DNA of 64,000 nucleotides from Chloroflexota bacterium (GCA_021825925.1 JAKAFP010000007.1:1-64000), one strand, 5' to 3'; positions 16,988-27,040 are shown, numbered from the stretch's first letter. Translations and numbers: made by a program. The notes: generated by a model not told the origin, from the sequence alone.

Positions 16988-19063
16988 CTAATTACTACTA
17001 TTGTCCTTTTCTGGACAAACCAATTCCTTGACACTATCCATCGAGGTCTGGCTTGAATAGTATCCCCCCTGCTGCATGGCATTAAAGGTTGTGCAGGCTT
17101 GCGACGCCACAAATGGCTGGCTGATCTGAGACATGATGCTCTTGACCTGGTCAGTCTCTCCATAATAGATAGCCCCTTGCAAGAAGGGCATCCATTCTAT
17201 TTCATCTCCCGGTTTATAACCTTTCGCTTCCGCTTCGGATTTCAACCCGGCAATTTGGTCCCACTGTTCCATCTGCAGCGCCAACTCTGCTTTTTGATAA
17301 ACCGCACACCAGTTGTCCTCATCCAACTTGCCAAAGATCTTTTCGTCGTAATTCAAATAGTCCTTCGGCGAAAGGATATTGGAAGTGTCCGATTTTGAAG
17401 CGAACAATAGCACCTGGTCGCTGTCAAAGAGAGATAAACGCGGCCAACGCGAATCCATGATGTGCACACAAGAACTGAGTGTTGGCTGGCTGAGAACCAC
17501 CAGCTTGTCATAGCGGGTAAAGAATAAATGGGTTCTGTAACCAACGCCCAATTCACTATTCATTAATATGTTCTTGGAGGTTTCAATCTCAGGTTTTAAT
17601 CCAGCAAATGGATAATGAACCGCGCCCTCTGAAACGTCAATATGTCCTGGCTGCGCATAAAGATAGTTGACCGGCGCCCAGATCGCATCCCAATTATCAA
17701 CAGCATATCCGTTCGGCAGATTCACTAACAGGGTGCTGTCTGGCGCCAAACGCGGCGCGCGCAAAGTCACTTGCTGCCAGAATTTTGCAATGGTGGCCTC
17801 TTCTTTAACTATATTGACCGAGTAGCTGTAATTGGAAATTACCAGGAAACCCAACAACGCCAACAAAACACCCTGGCGAAGGTTCCTGGACCTGACCCAA
17901 TTTATAAGCGCGTACAAGATCGGAGCGGCAGCCATCAGAGGATTCAGCAGATAATGAGAGTAACTGACAATGGTCACTTCACGATTCATTAACACGATCG
18001 GGATGATTCCCCCAATTACGCCTATCGCCCCCCCAATAAGTGCTTCTTTTTCCCATTGACTTGCAGCCGAGGAATTTTCGTTCTCTCCTGTATCGTCAAG
18101 GTCATCTTTGCTCATCATTTTCTTGACCACAAAGACAGCCAGGGCGCACAACACCACGGCGATCAGAAACTCAAGCAGTCCAAGTGAGGAGAAATTATCT
18201 GCGAATGGCTTGATCCAACCAAACAGATTAATATTGAAGAAGCTTTTGATCAATCTTTCCAGCCACAACAATCCGACCTGTACAGGTGCAGCAAAGAACT
18301 GTCCCATTTGCAGATTGATATCCGTTTCGCTGCGGGTATTGGTAAAGAAAAAAGTCCGCCAGATCATAAACCCGGCTGGGATGATCAGAAACGGAAGCCA
18401 GCTTAATATTGTTTTCTTGATCCTAGCGGCAACTTTGGCAAGCGGCAGTGTGTGTCTTACATATAGGAAGACGATCACGAGCCTAAAAAGTTCCATGCCA
18501 ATGGTGTAATCCACAAACATCAATCCGATCCACCCAGCCAAAGCTGAACAACCCAGCAGGAATAATTTCTTAATAATGTTGTTTGATTTTAAGAACAACA
18601 GCATGGTTACAAATGAAAACACCTGCAACAGCTGGGTTAATATGTAAGGCTGATATTCAACCCCTGATACCCACCACAAATAGCCAGGATAAAGCAGGAA
18701 TAAAATCGTGATCCACAAATTGGTCTTTTCATGCTTCGGCCATACCAGATTAAGCAGCCAGAAATAAAGCATGCCGCTGATCAACCGCCATACATAAGCC
18801 AGGATTTGATAAGGAAGTGGATCAGTTTTCAATAAGGTAAACAGGTATTGCCACAAGTAGCCACGCAATGGCCTGTCAATATAGAACATCTCGCGAAAAA
18901 TTCTCGGGCCACCAAAAAACCCATCCACGATGTAATACCAATCATCCTTGTATAAGGTAAATTTTGTTATGTTGGGAAGATAGGCCAGCGCAGAAACAAA
19001 AAACAGAATGAACAGCGCTTTCCAATATTTTTGAAAAAACTGGCGCAAAGAAGAACTTGTCAT
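16988..19063 (-). CDS. large polytopic membrane protein, GT-C glycosyltransferase-like
   Basis: 691 aa. After a first helix (about residues 17-35) comes TLYKDDWYYIVDG, an acidic DD motif in the first outer loop of the kind found in GT-C lipid-linked-sugar glycosyltransferases. About ten further helices lie up to residue 420, and a soluble C-terminal region of about 270 residues follows. In that region the tail (about 590-660) looks like short helical repeats. It probably acts at the outer face of the membrane on cell-envelope glycans, but the family match is only by topology and the DD motif. It is monocistronic with its own terminator. Confidence 0.5.
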   Translation of the reverse strand: MTSSSLRQFFQKYWKALFILFFVSALAYLPNITKFTLYKDDWYYIVDGFFGGPRIFREMFYIDRPLRGYLWQYLFTLLKTDPLPYQILAYVWRLISGMLYFWLLNLVWPKHEKTNLWITILFLLYPGYLWWVSGVEYQPYILTQLLQVFSFVTMLLFLKSNNIIKKLFLLGCSALAGWIGLMFVDYTIGMELFRLVIVFLYVRHTLPLAKVAARIKKTILSWLPFLIIPAGFMIWRTFFFTNTRSETDINLQMGQFFAAPVQVGLLWLERLIKSFFNINLFGWIKPFADNFSSLGLLEFLIAVVLCALAVFVVKKMMSKDDLDDTGENENSSAASQWEKEALIGGAIGVIGGIIPIVLMNREVTIVSYSHYLLNPLMAAAPILYALINWVRSRNLRQGVLLALLGFLVISNYSYSVNIVKEEATIAKFWQQVTLRAPRLAPDSTLLVNLPNGYAVDNWDAIWAPVNYLYAQPGHIDVSEGAVHYPFAGLKPEIETSKNILMNSELGVGYRTHLFFTRYDKLVVLSQPTLSSCVHIMDSRWPRLSLFDSDQVLLFASKSDTSNILSPKDYLNYDEKIFGKLDEDNWCAVYQKAELALQMEQWDQIAGLKSEAEAKGYKPGDEIEWMPFLQGAIYYGETDQVKSIMSQISQPFVASQACTTFNAMQQGGYYSSQTSMDSVKELVCPEKDNSSN

Positions 19064-19161
19064 TATATTTCCTTATTAATGAAGGATGATTACATGGTTA
19101 CAGCAATAAATTATACTAGTAAACAATCAACGAAAAATAGCGCGGAATTATTTAAGCAAAC

Positions 19162-19198
19162 TGAAGAAGAGATCCCATCTATGGAGGTCTCTTCTTCA
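19162..19198 (-). terminator. hairpin after the first cheW
   Basis: TGAAGAAGAGA pairs with TCTCTTCTTCA across a loop 20 bp after the cheW stop. The following tract on the minus strand is only moderately T-rich. The equivalent hairpin behind the second cheW (22274-22317) shares loop-proximal sequence, so it was part of the duplicated unit. Confidence 0.55.
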
Positions 19199-19218
19199 AT
19201 AAATTGTAAGTTACAGCG

Positions 19219-19671
19219 TTACTTTTCTAATTCGGCAATTTGAAACTGCTCCGAAAAGGATAACACTTTGGAAAGATCAAGAAGAATGATCAATCTTTTG
19301 TCAATATTGGCGATGCCAACAATATAAGTTGAATTGACATTACTGACCATGGAGGGCGGAGGTTCGATGGTGGAATCATCAATGGTCAACACCTCAGAAA
19401 CAGCCGATACGATCATGCCGATCTTCGCTGAACCCAGGTTCGCCACAACAATGCGAGATTCATTCGTTAGAGGGACAGCCTGCATTCCAAACCGTTTATG
19501 CAAGTCTATCACCGGAATCACCAGGCCTCTTAGGTTGGCGACACCTTCAACACACGCCGGGGCTTGCGGCACTTTGGTAATTTCCAGGATCTTGTTGATC
19601 CCTTCAACCGACTCTATGTCAATTCCAAAATGCTCCGTACCCAGCTCAAAAATAACCAGTTGTTTTTCCAT
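19219..19671 (-). CDS. cheW: chemotaxis adaptor protein CheW (copy 1)
   Basis: A 150-aa CheW that couples chemoreceptors to the kinase CheA. It starts MEKQLVIFELG and has the CheW-domain landmarks GVANLRGLVIPVIDL (about 43-57), NESRIVVANLG and the C-terminal IANIDKRLIILLDLSKVL. It lies 18 bp after a methyl-accepting chemoreceptor, so the pair is one operon behind a structured leader (21880-22005). It is nearly identical over its length to the cheW at 22331-22786, apart from a few substitutions (for example GMQAVPL versus GMPVAKL) and the last ten residues. No cheA, cheR or cheB is in this window. Confidence 0.93.
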   Translation of the reverse strand: MEKQLVIFELGTEHFGIDIESVEGINKILEITKVPQAPACVEGVANLRGLVIPVIDLHKRFGMQAVPLTNESRIVVANLGSAKIGMIVSAVSEVLTIDDSTIEPPPSMVSNVNSTYIVGIANIDKRLIILLDLSKVLSFSEQFQIAELEK

Positions 19672-19689
19672 GTAATGGTCCTTTACTGG

Positions 19690-21714
19690 TTAGGAAACGA
19701 GTTTAAACTGGGCAACGACAGATTGTAAAATACTGGCCATCTCTGCAAGTGAGGCAGCAGAGGCAGTCACCTCCTCAACCTGGGCACTCATCTCTTCAGC
19801 GCTTGCGCTTACTTCTTCAATGGCGGCGCTGTTTTCCTCGCTGACGCTGGCGATACTCTCAATTGCCTTGGTCACTTCAGTGGAATTCGCAGCCATTTCT
19901 TCAGTGGAGGCCGTGTTTTCCTCAACGATTGCAGAAACCGAGTCCACGGCTGTGACAAGCTCTTCAGAGGCAGCGCGCATTCTGACTGCAGCTTCACCCG
20001 CCAGTGTGGCTTGCTTGTTCACCGCTTCTGCGGCATTTAGAATATCAGCCAGGGCAATTCCAGCCTGGTTTGCACTGGCAACACCAATCTCAACTTCTTT
20101 AGAGCCTTCTGCCATTGCCTTAACTGCTTCTGAAACAGTTCTCAAAATCCCATTGATCAGCCCACCAATTTCTTTCGTGGCGAGGGAAGAACGTTCAGCA
20201 AGCTTGCGTACTTCATCAGCTACGACAGCAAACCCTTTACCGTGTTCACCAGCCCGAGCCGCTTCAATGGCTGCATTGAGAGCAAGCAGGTTGGTTTGTG
20301 AGGCAATATCTTCAATGGTCTCTACGATCCTTCCAATTTCTTCAGATCTCGTTCCCATTTCTTGTACTTTGTCAGCGGAAACACCGACCTTGTCTTTGAT
20401 GCTTTGCATGCCGTTGAGCGTTTGTTCAACGGTGAGGGAACCTTTTCGAGCCGCATCGGCGGCAGAAGCAGAATCCTCTGTGACCGCTGTGGCGTTTTCG
20501 GTCACTTGTTGAATGGCGACATTGATTTGCTCTGTCGCATTGGAAACCTTCAGAACTGAATTACTTTGTTCTTGTGCTCCTTTTGCAACCCCTTCGATCG
20601 CCTGTGACATCTGCTCTACCGCACTTGCCGTCTTTGCAACAGCCCCGGCCTGTTCAGCCGTTCCTTTGGCCACCTGTTGAACCGTTGCCGCGATCTGAGT
20701 GGTTGCCTGCCCTGCCTGGTTCGCCGCAACAGCCAGCTGCCCTGATGCCGCACTTAATTCTGTGGCACTTTGTCCAATTCTTCCCACCGTCTCACGCAGA
20801 CTTTCGACCATCTTGGAAAATGCAATTCCCAGTTCATCTTTATTACTCTTTGCCACCACGGTGACAGTCAAGTCATTATTCGCAATGGTATTGGCCGCAT
20901 TACCCATTTCTTGCATGTACTGGATCACCTGGTCAAAGGATTTCGCAATATCACCGACCTCATCTTTACGAATGGTCAATGCATCCTTGACTTTCTGATC
21001 CAGGTCACGGACCAAATCTCCAGTCGAAACAGAAGCCGCAATTTTTACTAATTGTCCTAGTGAATTTGCCACTGAGCTACTCAGGACAATTCCCAAAGCG
21101 ATCGCCAAAAAGAGACCAATGGCAATGATGATGATCATTGTGGTCACCGACCGATTTGCAGTCTTCGAGTTCTCATCTGATGTTTGTTTCGCAGAAGCTA
21201 CTTTCAATGCCACGAGCTTGTCAATGGCGGCCATTTCAGCATCCGCAGCCGTTTTTCCGTCACCTCTCAGCATCTGCAGTGCTGAAGTATCATCACCACT
21301 TTTTGCAAAGCTGATGATCTTTTGCATCGGTTCATGAAAATTTTCCCGTGCGGTTGAAAAATCCTCAAATACTGCTCGAACTTCATCTGAAAGAATTGTG
21401 GCCTCGAATTCGGCAGCAAGTTCATCATTATTTGCAGAGAGTTCAGTGATCGTTTTCTCGTATCCTGATATTTCGCTGAGACTTTCTGCAAGGACCATGT
21501 CGCGCAGATTGACGCGAATCCTTTGGAAATTTGTTGAAATTTGAGAAATTTGAGATAAAGGAACGGTCATTTTTTCATACAACTTTGTATCGTCAGCATC
21601 AATGGTTCGTAGATTGATGATCCCGATTACTCCTATGATGCCAGCGATAAAGGCAACGAGCAGAAATCCACCTGTCACCTTTACTCCGATTTTTAAATTA
21701 TTGATCAGCTTCAT
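19690..21714 (-). CDS. methyl-accepting chemotaxis protein (copy 1)
   Basis: A 674-aa chemoreceptor. TM1 lies at about residues 13-34 and TM2 at about 191-212. Between them is a helical four-helix-bundle (4HB_MCP-like) sensing domain of about 155 residues. A HAMP-like linker follows TM2, then a long cytoplasmic coiled coil whose hairpin tip reads [20 protein letters not shown], the universal signalling tip that contacts CheA and CheW. Ala/Glu/Ser-rich heptads at both flanks provide methylation sites. It is followed by its own cheW. The ligand is unknown. It is paralogous to 22805-24799, with the sensor domain clearly related too. Confidence 0.93.
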   Translation of the reverse strand: MKLINNLKIGVKVTGGFLLVAFIAGIIGVIGIINLRTIDADDTKLYEKMTVPLSQISQISTNFQRIRVNLRDMVLAESLSEISGYEKTITELSANNDELAAEFEATILSDEVRAVFEDFSTARENFHEPMQKIISFAKSGDDTSALQMLRGDGKTAADAEMAAIDKLVALKVASAKQTSDENSKTANRSVTTMIIIIAIGLFLAIALGIVLSSSVANSLGQLVKIAASVSTGDLVRDLDQKVKDALTIRKDEVGDIAKSFDQVIQYMQEMGNAANTIANNDLTVTVVAKSNKDELGIAFSKMVESLRETVGRIGQSATELSAASGQLAVAANQAGQATTQIAATVQQVAKGTAEQAGAVAKTASAVEQMSQAIEGVAKGAQEQSNSVLKVSNATEQINVAIQQVTENATAVTEDSASAADAARKGSLTVEQTLNGMQSIKDKVGVSADKVQEMGTRSEEIGRIVETIEDIASQTNLLALNAAIEAARAGEHGKGFAVVADEVRKLAERSSLATKEIGGLINGILRTVSEAVKAMAEGSKEVEIGVASANQAGIALADILNAAEAVNKQATLAGEAAVRMRAASEELVTAVDSVSAIVEENTASTEEMAANSTEVTKAIESIASVSEENSAAIEEVSASAEEMSAQVEEVTASAASLAEMASILQSVVAQFKLVS

Positions 21715-21879
21715 TGTTAATTCCCTCTTGAGTTAATTTGTGAAACGGTCAGAAAGATAAACAGAATCAAATCCTGGTTGTTCTCCCCGGATATGCCTGG
21801 CATATCAACAAGATAAATTGGGTTTATGCATATTTAAACTTGTAGACACCTCCTCGTACCAAATTACAGGTAACGGGTT

Positions 21880-22005
21880 AAAAAAAAATACAGCTCTCTT
21901 TCTATGTAGAGACTGCACCTGAGATAGACCGATAAACGAATGGGAGATACTTCTAAAAAGTGATGCGTTAGTGCGAACAGCGGATTCTTTGTACAATTTT
22001 CGGGG
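21880..22005 (-). promoter_or_regulatory. structured leader with overlapping intrinsic terminator (riboswitch-like), copy 1
   Basis: Read on the minus strand, a conserved block (22005-21913) ends in GTGCAG (21918-21913), which can pair back with CTGTTCGCAC (21980-21971). Its last bases CAG also begin a second hairpin (21915-21891: CAGTCTCT, loop, AGAGA, bulged G, CTG) followed by T-A-T9 at 21890-21880. The folded block and the terminator hairpin therefore compete for the same bases. The start codon of the receptor gene lies 165 nt downstream. The same layout recurs at 25000-25125. I could not match the block to a riboswitch class I know. The stretch 21715-21879 holds no gene. Confidence 0.6.
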
Positions 22006-22273
22006 TAGTCTTTGTAATAAATTAATAATTAAGAAGTTGTTAACCTTGGATAAAATCCGGTTTATTTATAGGTTATATAAAATTAATTTAATTGTATTAT
22101 TTTGATGATTTTTGTTTTATTTAACGCAAAAACACCTTAAAACGATCTCTTTAAGGCTATTTGGTTAGCAAATTCTATTTTTTGAATTTCACGAACCTGT
22201 GGAATACAGAAGTTTACGATATACAGGTGTGTGTGATTCCGATCCGCTGCTGGTGACAGGTGAGCAAAATATG
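22006..22273. other. gene-free AT-rich stretch upstream of leader copy 1
   Basis: Between the leader and the hairpin behind the second cheW I see no open reading frame with a credible start. The promoter of the first receptor operon should lie here or just inside 22006-22100, which is very AT-rich, but several equally weak -10 boxes prevent a choice. Confidence 0.5.
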
Positions 22274-22317
22274 GGTTGAAGGAGAGACCTCCATAGATAA
22301 GGTCTCTCCTTCCAACC
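22274..22317 (-). terminator. hairpin after the second cheW
   Basis: GGTTGAAGGAGAGACC and GGTCTCTCCTTCCAACC form a stem of about 16 bp with one bulge, 14 bp after the cheW stop. A short T-rich stretch (CATATTTTG) follows on the minus strand. It resembles the hairpin at 19162-19198. Confidence 0.65.
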
Positions 22318-22330
22318 GTCTTTCGATTCT

Positions 22331-22786
22331 CTACTTCAATGAAATTGCAAAAACTTGACCTTGTTCTTCGATGGAAAGCACCTTTGCGAGGTCAAGGAGA
22401 ATCACTAAATGTTTGTCAATATTGGCAATTCCAACGATATAAGCTGAATTGACACTACTGACCATGGAGGGTGGCGGTTCAATGGTGGAATCATCAATCG
22501 TCAATACTTCTGAAACCGCCGAAACGATCATGCCGATTTTTGCTGAACCAAGATTCGCCACAACGATACGAGACTCATTGGTTAGTTTGGCAACCGGCAT
22601 GCCAAACCGCTTATGCAGGTCAATCACGGGAATAACCTGTCCCCGTAGGTTGGCGACACCTTCAACACACGCCGGTGCCTGCGGCACTTTTGTGATTTCC
22701 AGAATCTTGTTGATTCCTTCAACGGACTCAATATCAATTCCAAAATGTTCTGTACCAAGCTCAAAGATTACAAGTTGTTTTTCCAT
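22331..22786 (-). CDS. cheW: chemotaxis adaptor protein CheW (copy 2)
   Basis: A 151-aa CheW adaptor, almost identical to the copy at 19219-19671 from residue 1 to about 140. It shares the start MEKQLVIFELG, GVANLRGQVIPVIDL and IANIDKHLVILLDLAKVL. The C-terminal dozen residues (EEQGQVFAISLK) have diverged completely, as has a short patch at residues 66-71. It lies 18 bp after the second receptor gene and forms an operon with it. Keeping a dedicated CheW with each receptor suggests that the pair was duplicated as a unit. Confidence 0.93.
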   Translation of the reverse strand: MEKQLVIFELGTEHFGIDIESVEGINKILEITKVPQAPACVEGVANLRGQVIPVIDLHKRFGMPVAKLTNESRIVVANLGSAKIGMIVSAVSEVLTIDDSTIEPPPSMVSSVNSAYIVGIANIDKHLVILLDLAKVLSIEEQGQVFAISLK

Positions 22787-22804
22787 TTTTGGTCCCTATT
22801 TATC

Positions 22805-24799
22805 TTAGGACTTGAGTTTGAACTGGGCAACGATGGATTGCAGATTCTCTGCCATTTCGGTCAAAGATTGGGCTGAGGCGTTCACTTCTTCAACCTGTGC
22901 GCTCATTTCTTCAGCACTTGCGCTTACCTCTTCAATGGCGGCGCTGTTTTCTTCGCTGACACTTGCAATGCTTTCGATCGCCTGGTTGACTTCGGAGGAG
23001 TTGGCTGCCATCTCTTCGGTGGACGCAGTATTCTCCTCAACCACTGCTGAAACAGAATCTACGGCACTGACCAATTCCTCAGAAGACAATTTCATCCGGT
23101 CACTGGCTTCAGTAGCCAGGTTGGCCTGTTTCTTGACTGCCTCGGCAGCCACAAGAATTTCTGTGAGAGCCGTTCCGGCCTGGTTGGCGTTTTCAACACC
23201 CAACTCAACTTCTTTCGATCCTTCTTCCATGGCAACAACTGCATCGTCAACGATCTGCAAGATTCCTGTGATCAGAGCCCCAATTTCTTTGGTCGCCAGT
23301 GAAGATCTTTCAGCCAGCTTGCGCACCTCATCAGCAACTACGGCAAAACCTTTACCATGTTCACCGGCACGCGCTGCTTCAATGGCGGCATTGAGTGCCA
23401 ACAGATTGGTTTGTGAAGCAATATCTTCAATGGTTTCCACGATCTTTCCGATTTCTTCTGACCGCTTGCCCATTTCTTGCACTTTATCAGCGGAAACCCC
23501 GACCTTGGTCTTGATGCTCTGCATGCCTGAGAGTGTTTTTTCAACCGTGAGGGAACCCTTTTTGGCTGCGTCTTCAGAAACCTTGGAATCCACGGTGACC
23601 GCTTTGACGTTATCCGTGACCTGTTGGATGGCTAAGTTGATCTGTTCGGTCACCACGGCAGCTTTTGAAACCGATTGACTCTGTTCCTGGGCCCCTCTGG
23701 CCACACCTTCGATCGCCTGGGACATTTGCTCAATGGATGTCGCTGTTTTTGTGACGGCTACAGCTTGATCGGCGGTGCCTTTTGCAACCTGTTGGATGGT
23801 GGCTGCAATTTGATTGGTGGCCTGTCCGGCCTGGTTGGCAGCCTGAGAGAGTTGGCTGGCTGCGGCACCCACGCTCTGGGCGCTATCAGCGACTTGGCCT
23901 ACCATCCCGCTCAATTTATTGGTCATGTTTACAAAATTAACACCCACACCTTGCAAACGCGTTACCATCGAATTGAATGCTCGCGCAAGGTCGCCCATTT
24001 CATCCTTGGCATCATAGGCAAGGGTTTTTGTTTGTACAGATACCGACTGGGTCAGATCGCCGCCTGCGATCGCGGAAGTAGCCTCATCAAAGGACGGTAA
24101 ATCAATGTCGGATATTTGATTGGCTGTCGTTACCATCAACTTGGCGGCTTTTGACATTGCATTGGACAAGATCAATCCCAAGGTAACAGCCAAGATGATA
24201 CCGACCACCAAAACAATGAGTACCACAAGGGTCGAATTGTTTGCAGTTAATGTGTTTGTCTCGGCGGTTGTTTTTGCTGTGGTAGTTTTCAACTCAACAA
24301 GTTTATCGATGGCTGCCATCTCGGCATCAGCAGCTATTTTTCCTTCACCTTTCAATATCCTTATTGCAGCAGCATCATCTCCAATCTTTGCCAGTTCGAT
24401 GATTTTACTCATTGGTCCATGGAAACTGTCTCTGGCGGCTGAAAAATCGCCAAAGGCAACGCGCACTTCTTCAGAAAGAATAGTGGATTCGAATGCCGCT
24501 GCAAGTTCGTTGTTCGAGGCTATTAATTCCTCAATTTTGTTCTCATAAACGGATAGATCTTCATTGGTCTCGGCCAGGATCATGTCTCTGAGGTTTACTC
24601 TTACTCTCTGGAAATTTGTAGACATTTCAGCAACTTGAGACAATGGCACCGTCATGTTTTCATATAATTTCTTGTCGTTTGATGCAATGGTCCGAAGGTT
24701 TAGTATCCCGATGATGCCAATTACGGCCGCGATAATCGCCACTACCAGAAAACCTCCAGTTACTTTAACCCCGATCTTTAGATCATTGATGAATTTCAT
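22805..24799 (-). CDS. methyl-accepting chemotaxis protein (copy 2)
   Basis: A 664-aa chemoreceptor. I chose the ATG at 24799 ([10 protein letters not shown]) over an in-frame TTG 18 bases upstream because AGGAGA precedes it and the N-terminus then aligns with copy 1. The architecture is the same: TM1 (about 13-34), a four-helix sensing domain, TM2 (about 190-212), HAMP-like linker, methylation helices and the signalling tip [20 protein letters not shown]. The linker between TM2 and the methylation helices carries about ten residues that differ in length and sequence from copy 1, and the sensing domain has diverged more than the cytoplasmic part. The ligand is unknown. Confidence 0.93.
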   Translation of the reverse strand: MKFINDLKIGVKVTGGFLVVAIIAAVIGIIGILNLRTIASNDKKLYENMTVPLSQVAEMSTNFQRVRVNLRDMILAETNEDLSVYENKIEELIASNNELAAAFESTILSEEVRVAFGDFSAARDSFHGPMSKIIELAKIGDDAAAIRILKGEGKIAADAEMAAIDKLVELKTTTAKTTAETNTLTANNSTLVVLIVLVVGIILAVTLGLILSNAMSKAAKLMVTTANQISDIDLPSFDEATSAIAGGDLTQSVSVQTKTLAYDAKDEMGDLARAFNSMVTRLQGVGVNFVNMTNKLSGMVGQVADSAQSVGAAASQLSQAANQAGQATNQIAATIQQVAKGTADQAVAVTKTATSIEQMSQAIEGVARGAQEQSQSVSKAAVVTEQINLAIQQVTDNVKAVTVDSKVSEDAAKKGSLTVEKTLSGMQSIKTKVGVSADKVQEMGKRSEEIGKIVETIEDIASQTNLLALNAAIEAARAGEHGKGFAVVADEVRKLAERSSLATKEIGALITGILQIVDDAVVAMEEGSKEVELGVENANQAGTALTEILVAAEAVKKQANLATEASDRMKLSSEELVSAVDSVSAVVEENTASTEEMAANSSEVNQAIESIASVSEENSAAIEEVSASAEEMSAQVEEVNASAQSLTEMAENLQSIVAQFKLKS

Positions 24800-24999
24800 G
24801 TGATTCTCCTGTTGCAACGATGTTCAGCATTTTTCTGCTGTGATGTGGAGTGATGTCGGAGAAACTGATCAATTATGATGTGATTCATTGTTTCTCGGAT
24901 ATGCATGGCATATCAAAAATGTCGTATGGTTAGTTCTTTGAATTGTTTTTCCCCAAAGGCAACTCCATTTTCCAGGTTTATTAATTAAATAAATCCAAC

Positions 25000-25125
25000 A
25001 AAAAAAAAGACAGCTCCCTTATTGATAAGAGACTGGCACCTGAGATTTACCTAATAAACGAAAAATGGGAAACTTCTAAATGGACTTCAATGGTGCGCCA
25101 AGCGGTTTGTTTGTACTATTTTCGC
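25000..25125 (-). promoter_or_regulatory. structured leader with overlapping intrinsic terminator (riboswitch-like), copy 2
   Basis: Same organisation as 21880-22005. TGGCGCACC (25100-25092) can pair with GGTGCCA (25040-25034). The terminal CCAG enters a second hairpin (25035-25011, TCTCTTAT/ATAAGGGA with the same bulged G before CTG) that is followed by TCTTTTTTTTT. Between the two copies the apical part of the terminator stem differs but still pairs. The segments GTACAAA, TTTAGAAGT, TCGTTTAT and TCTCAGGTGC are kept. The receptor start codon lies about 200 nt downstream. The gap 24800-24999 has no gene. Confidence 0.6.
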
Positions 25126-25545
25126 AAATTGCATGTAATAAAAAATATATTAAGATAATATTAATTTAAGATAAAACAGGTCTATTTAATTATATTTAAT
25201 GTGAATAGGTTATCAATTTAATTGTATTAATTTGATATTAATTGTAATATTTAATAACTAGCAATAAATAATATTAATATTTCAAAAAACTTTTTACACG
25301 CCAGTATTTCTGGAATTCGCCTTTTGTTTACATTTTTACGATCATATTCAATACATTATTAAGATTTTTTTAGTCTTGGGAACCAAAGGCAGGAAGAAAT
25401 TGATGGTCTATCATTCTGGAAACAATCATTTGCACTATTCTAAGTGAAATTAATTCAAAAATGGCTTTAGAATTGGGTTATGATTATCAGTAAGAGAAAC
25501 TAATTTATAACGCTATTCAGAATCAGAATAAAAAAAGAGAAAAAC
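25126..25545. other. gene-free AT-rich intergenic region
   Basis: About 420 bp, strongly AT-rich, between the divergent leader of the second receptor operon and the SH3b lipoprotein gene. No credible reading frame, tRNA or hairpin with a U-tract was found. It must contain the promoters of both flanking units. Confidence 0.5.
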
Positions 25546-26442
25546 ATGAAAACCAAACGAATATTATGGTCCAGCCTTCTCATTGTTGCGCTTGTCTTGA
25601 GCGCCTGCAGTGCCAATCAAGCCGCTCCAACTATGGATGCTGCTGCCGCGAGCACCATTGAAGCATTGAATCTTCAGGTGACCCAAATCGCCAGTACCCT
25701 CAATGCCATTATTGCTGAAAAATCAGCAACCCCGAAACCCACCAATACACCGGCTGTCACGGCCACCCCCACCCTCACTCCCGAACCCACGCTTACATCC
25801 ACTCCCCTTGAAGGCGTCTGGCTCACCTTTGACAGCGCCACCAACTGCCGCCTCGGACCAGCCACCACCTACGGTATTGCCGCCACCGTGGATGCCGGTG
25901 TGCAGCTGCAAGCGCTGGCCCGCAGCCAGGATAACGAATTCTTCTACGTGAGATATTTTGACACATCCAACCACTACTGCTGGGTCTGGAAAGGGACTTC
26001 ATATAAGACAGGCAACCAAAACGCGCTGCCGGTTTATACCGCCCAACCCACCTATGCTCCCACCATCACCCCCACTTCGGCGGCAAGCTTCAACGTTACT
26101 TACAATTCACTGCAAACTTGTTCTTCAAAATACTTCCTGGTATTCAACATCACCAATACCGGAAACGCCACCTGGCAGTCGGTTAAAATTGTGATCACCG
26201 ACAGCACCCAAAACGTCACGGTGACCCACACCTCCAACTATTTCACCGGTTACTCGGGCTGCAGCCTGACCAAACAAGAATCGGATCTCACCACCGGTGA
26301 ACCCGGCCAGGCAACCACTTTCTCGCCCGGCGAATTCTCTTACGACCCAACCGGGCACTCCCTGCTGGCGACCATCAGTGTTTACTCTGAAAAGAATCAA
26401 ACCGGCACGGTCATGTCGAGGGTCATCCCGGTCACACCGTAA
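25546..26442 (+). CDS. lipoprotein with SH3b-like domain
   Basis: 298 aa. A lipoprotein signal peptide (about residues 1-21, lipobox LSAC) is followed by a short helical part and a Thr/Pro-rich spacer (about 62-88) typical of surface proteins in this lineage. An SH3b-like domain (about 90-155, with TNCRLGPATTYGIAATV and CWVWKGTSY) comes next, then a C-terminal beta-sandwich domain of about 120 residues (VFNITNTGNATWQSV), likely a NPCBM/CARDB-like fold. It is presumably displayed on the outer face of the membrane and may bind cell-wall or extracellular polymers. It is monocistronic with a strong terminator behind it. Confidence 0.75.
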   Translation: MKTKRILWSSLLIVALVLSACSANQAAPTMDAAAASTIEALNLQVTQIASTLNAIIAEKSATPKPTNTPAVTATPTLTPEPTLTSTPLEGVWLTFDSATNCRLGPATTYGIAATVDAGVQLQALARSQDNEFFYVRYFDTSNHYCWVWKGTSYKTGNQNALPVYTAQPTYAPTITPTSAASFNVTYNSLQTCSSKYFLVFNITNTGNATWQSVKIVITDSTQNVTVTHTSNYFTGYSGCSLTKQESDLTTGEPGQATTFSPGEFSYDPTGHSLLATISVYSEKNQTGTVMSRVIPVTP

Positions 26443-26461
26443 ACCTAGATTCAATGAGTAC

Positions 26462-26492
26462 AAAAAGCCGCTGAGCATAAATCAGCGGCTTT
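26462..26492. terminator. bidirectional intrinsic terminator
   Basis: AAAAGCCGCTGA and TCAGCGGCTTTT pair around GCATAAA. T-rich tracts on both strands allow it to serve the plus-strand lipoprotein and the converging minus-strand membrane protein. Confidence 0.88.
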
Positions 26493-26500
26493 TATTACTT

Positions 26501-26854
26501 TCAAAACAGCGGAATCAGCGCCGCCACGCCCCACAGCAGCAGCCCCGAGACCCCCAGATAGACCATGCGGTAATTGTTCTTCGAGATATCCTCCCGCAAG
26601 AGCTGATAACTGGATTCCCTTTCCTCCGTGTTGAGGCGGCCGTCAGACATGCCGGGAACGCGGTCATCCGTCCGGGCGCCCATGGCGTTGACCAGCCCCA
26701 CCACCATCAGCACTGCACCGCCGTAGAAGAATCCGTTGCTAAACTGGATATCGGTATGCCACTTTTTGATTAGCCCTATAACCACCACGATGGCGGCCGT
26801 CACCAGCGATAAGACAAGGATAATGAGTGCAAAGCGCAGGATCCGTTTTAACAT
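26501..26854 (-). CDS. small membrane protein of unknown function
   Basis: 117 aa with three hydrophobic segments: residues about 7-28, 43-60 and 97-116. The charged loop between the second and third (RTDDRVPGMSDGRLNTEERE) is probably cytoplasmic. It has no family I recognise. It ends 9 bp from a shared bidirectional terminator and stands between the SH3b lipoprotein and the prophage edge. Confidence 0.6.
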   Translation of the reverse strand: MLKRILRFALIILVLSLVTAAIVVVIGLIKKWHTDIQFSNGFFYGGAVLMVVGLVNAMGARTDDRVPGMSDGRLNTEERESSYQLLREDISKNNYRMVYLGVSGLLLWGVAALIPLF

Positions 26855-26930
26855 AGGTGCCTCAATTTATTTTGGATACAGATACCATTTTGACATGATA
26901 ATGTAAATTAATTATATGAGCATTGAATAA

Positions 26931-26959
26931 AAAACAATCCAAAGATTTTGGATTGTTTT
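26931..26959 (-). terminator. original terminator of tRNA-Pro, now cut off from its gene
   Basis: AAAACAATCCAAA and TTTGGATTGTTTT pair perfectly around a 3-nt loop, with a T-run on the minus strand. It directly abuts the displaced 3' half of tRNA-Pro at 26961-26996. Before phage integration it must have ended the tRNA-Pro transcript, whose gene now starts 37 kb away at 63965. Confidence 0.85.
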
Positions 26960-26960
26960 T

Positions 26961-26996
26961 GTCGGGGCGGGCGGATTTGAACCGCCGACCTCCCGG
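26961..26996. repeat. attL: displaced 3' half of tRNA-Pro
   Basis: These 36 bases are identical to 63890-63925. They run from the first base after the tRNA 3' end through the acceptor, T-arm and variable region to the 3' side of the anticodon stem. The match stops exactly where the anticodon loop begins. Confidence 0.95.
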
Positions 26997-27040
26997 ACTT
27001 ACAGTTATATCCTCTCGCCCCGCAAAAAGGCAAAATCAGA

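Noticed and set aside
21880-25125. Glycine or c-di-GMP-I riboswitch in the receptor leaders
   Set aside because: CTCAGG recalls the glycine motif, but the neighbouring CAGGCAAAAGGAC pattern is missing, and the GEMM tetraloop and receptor sequences are not present. I keep the leaders as an unassigned class.
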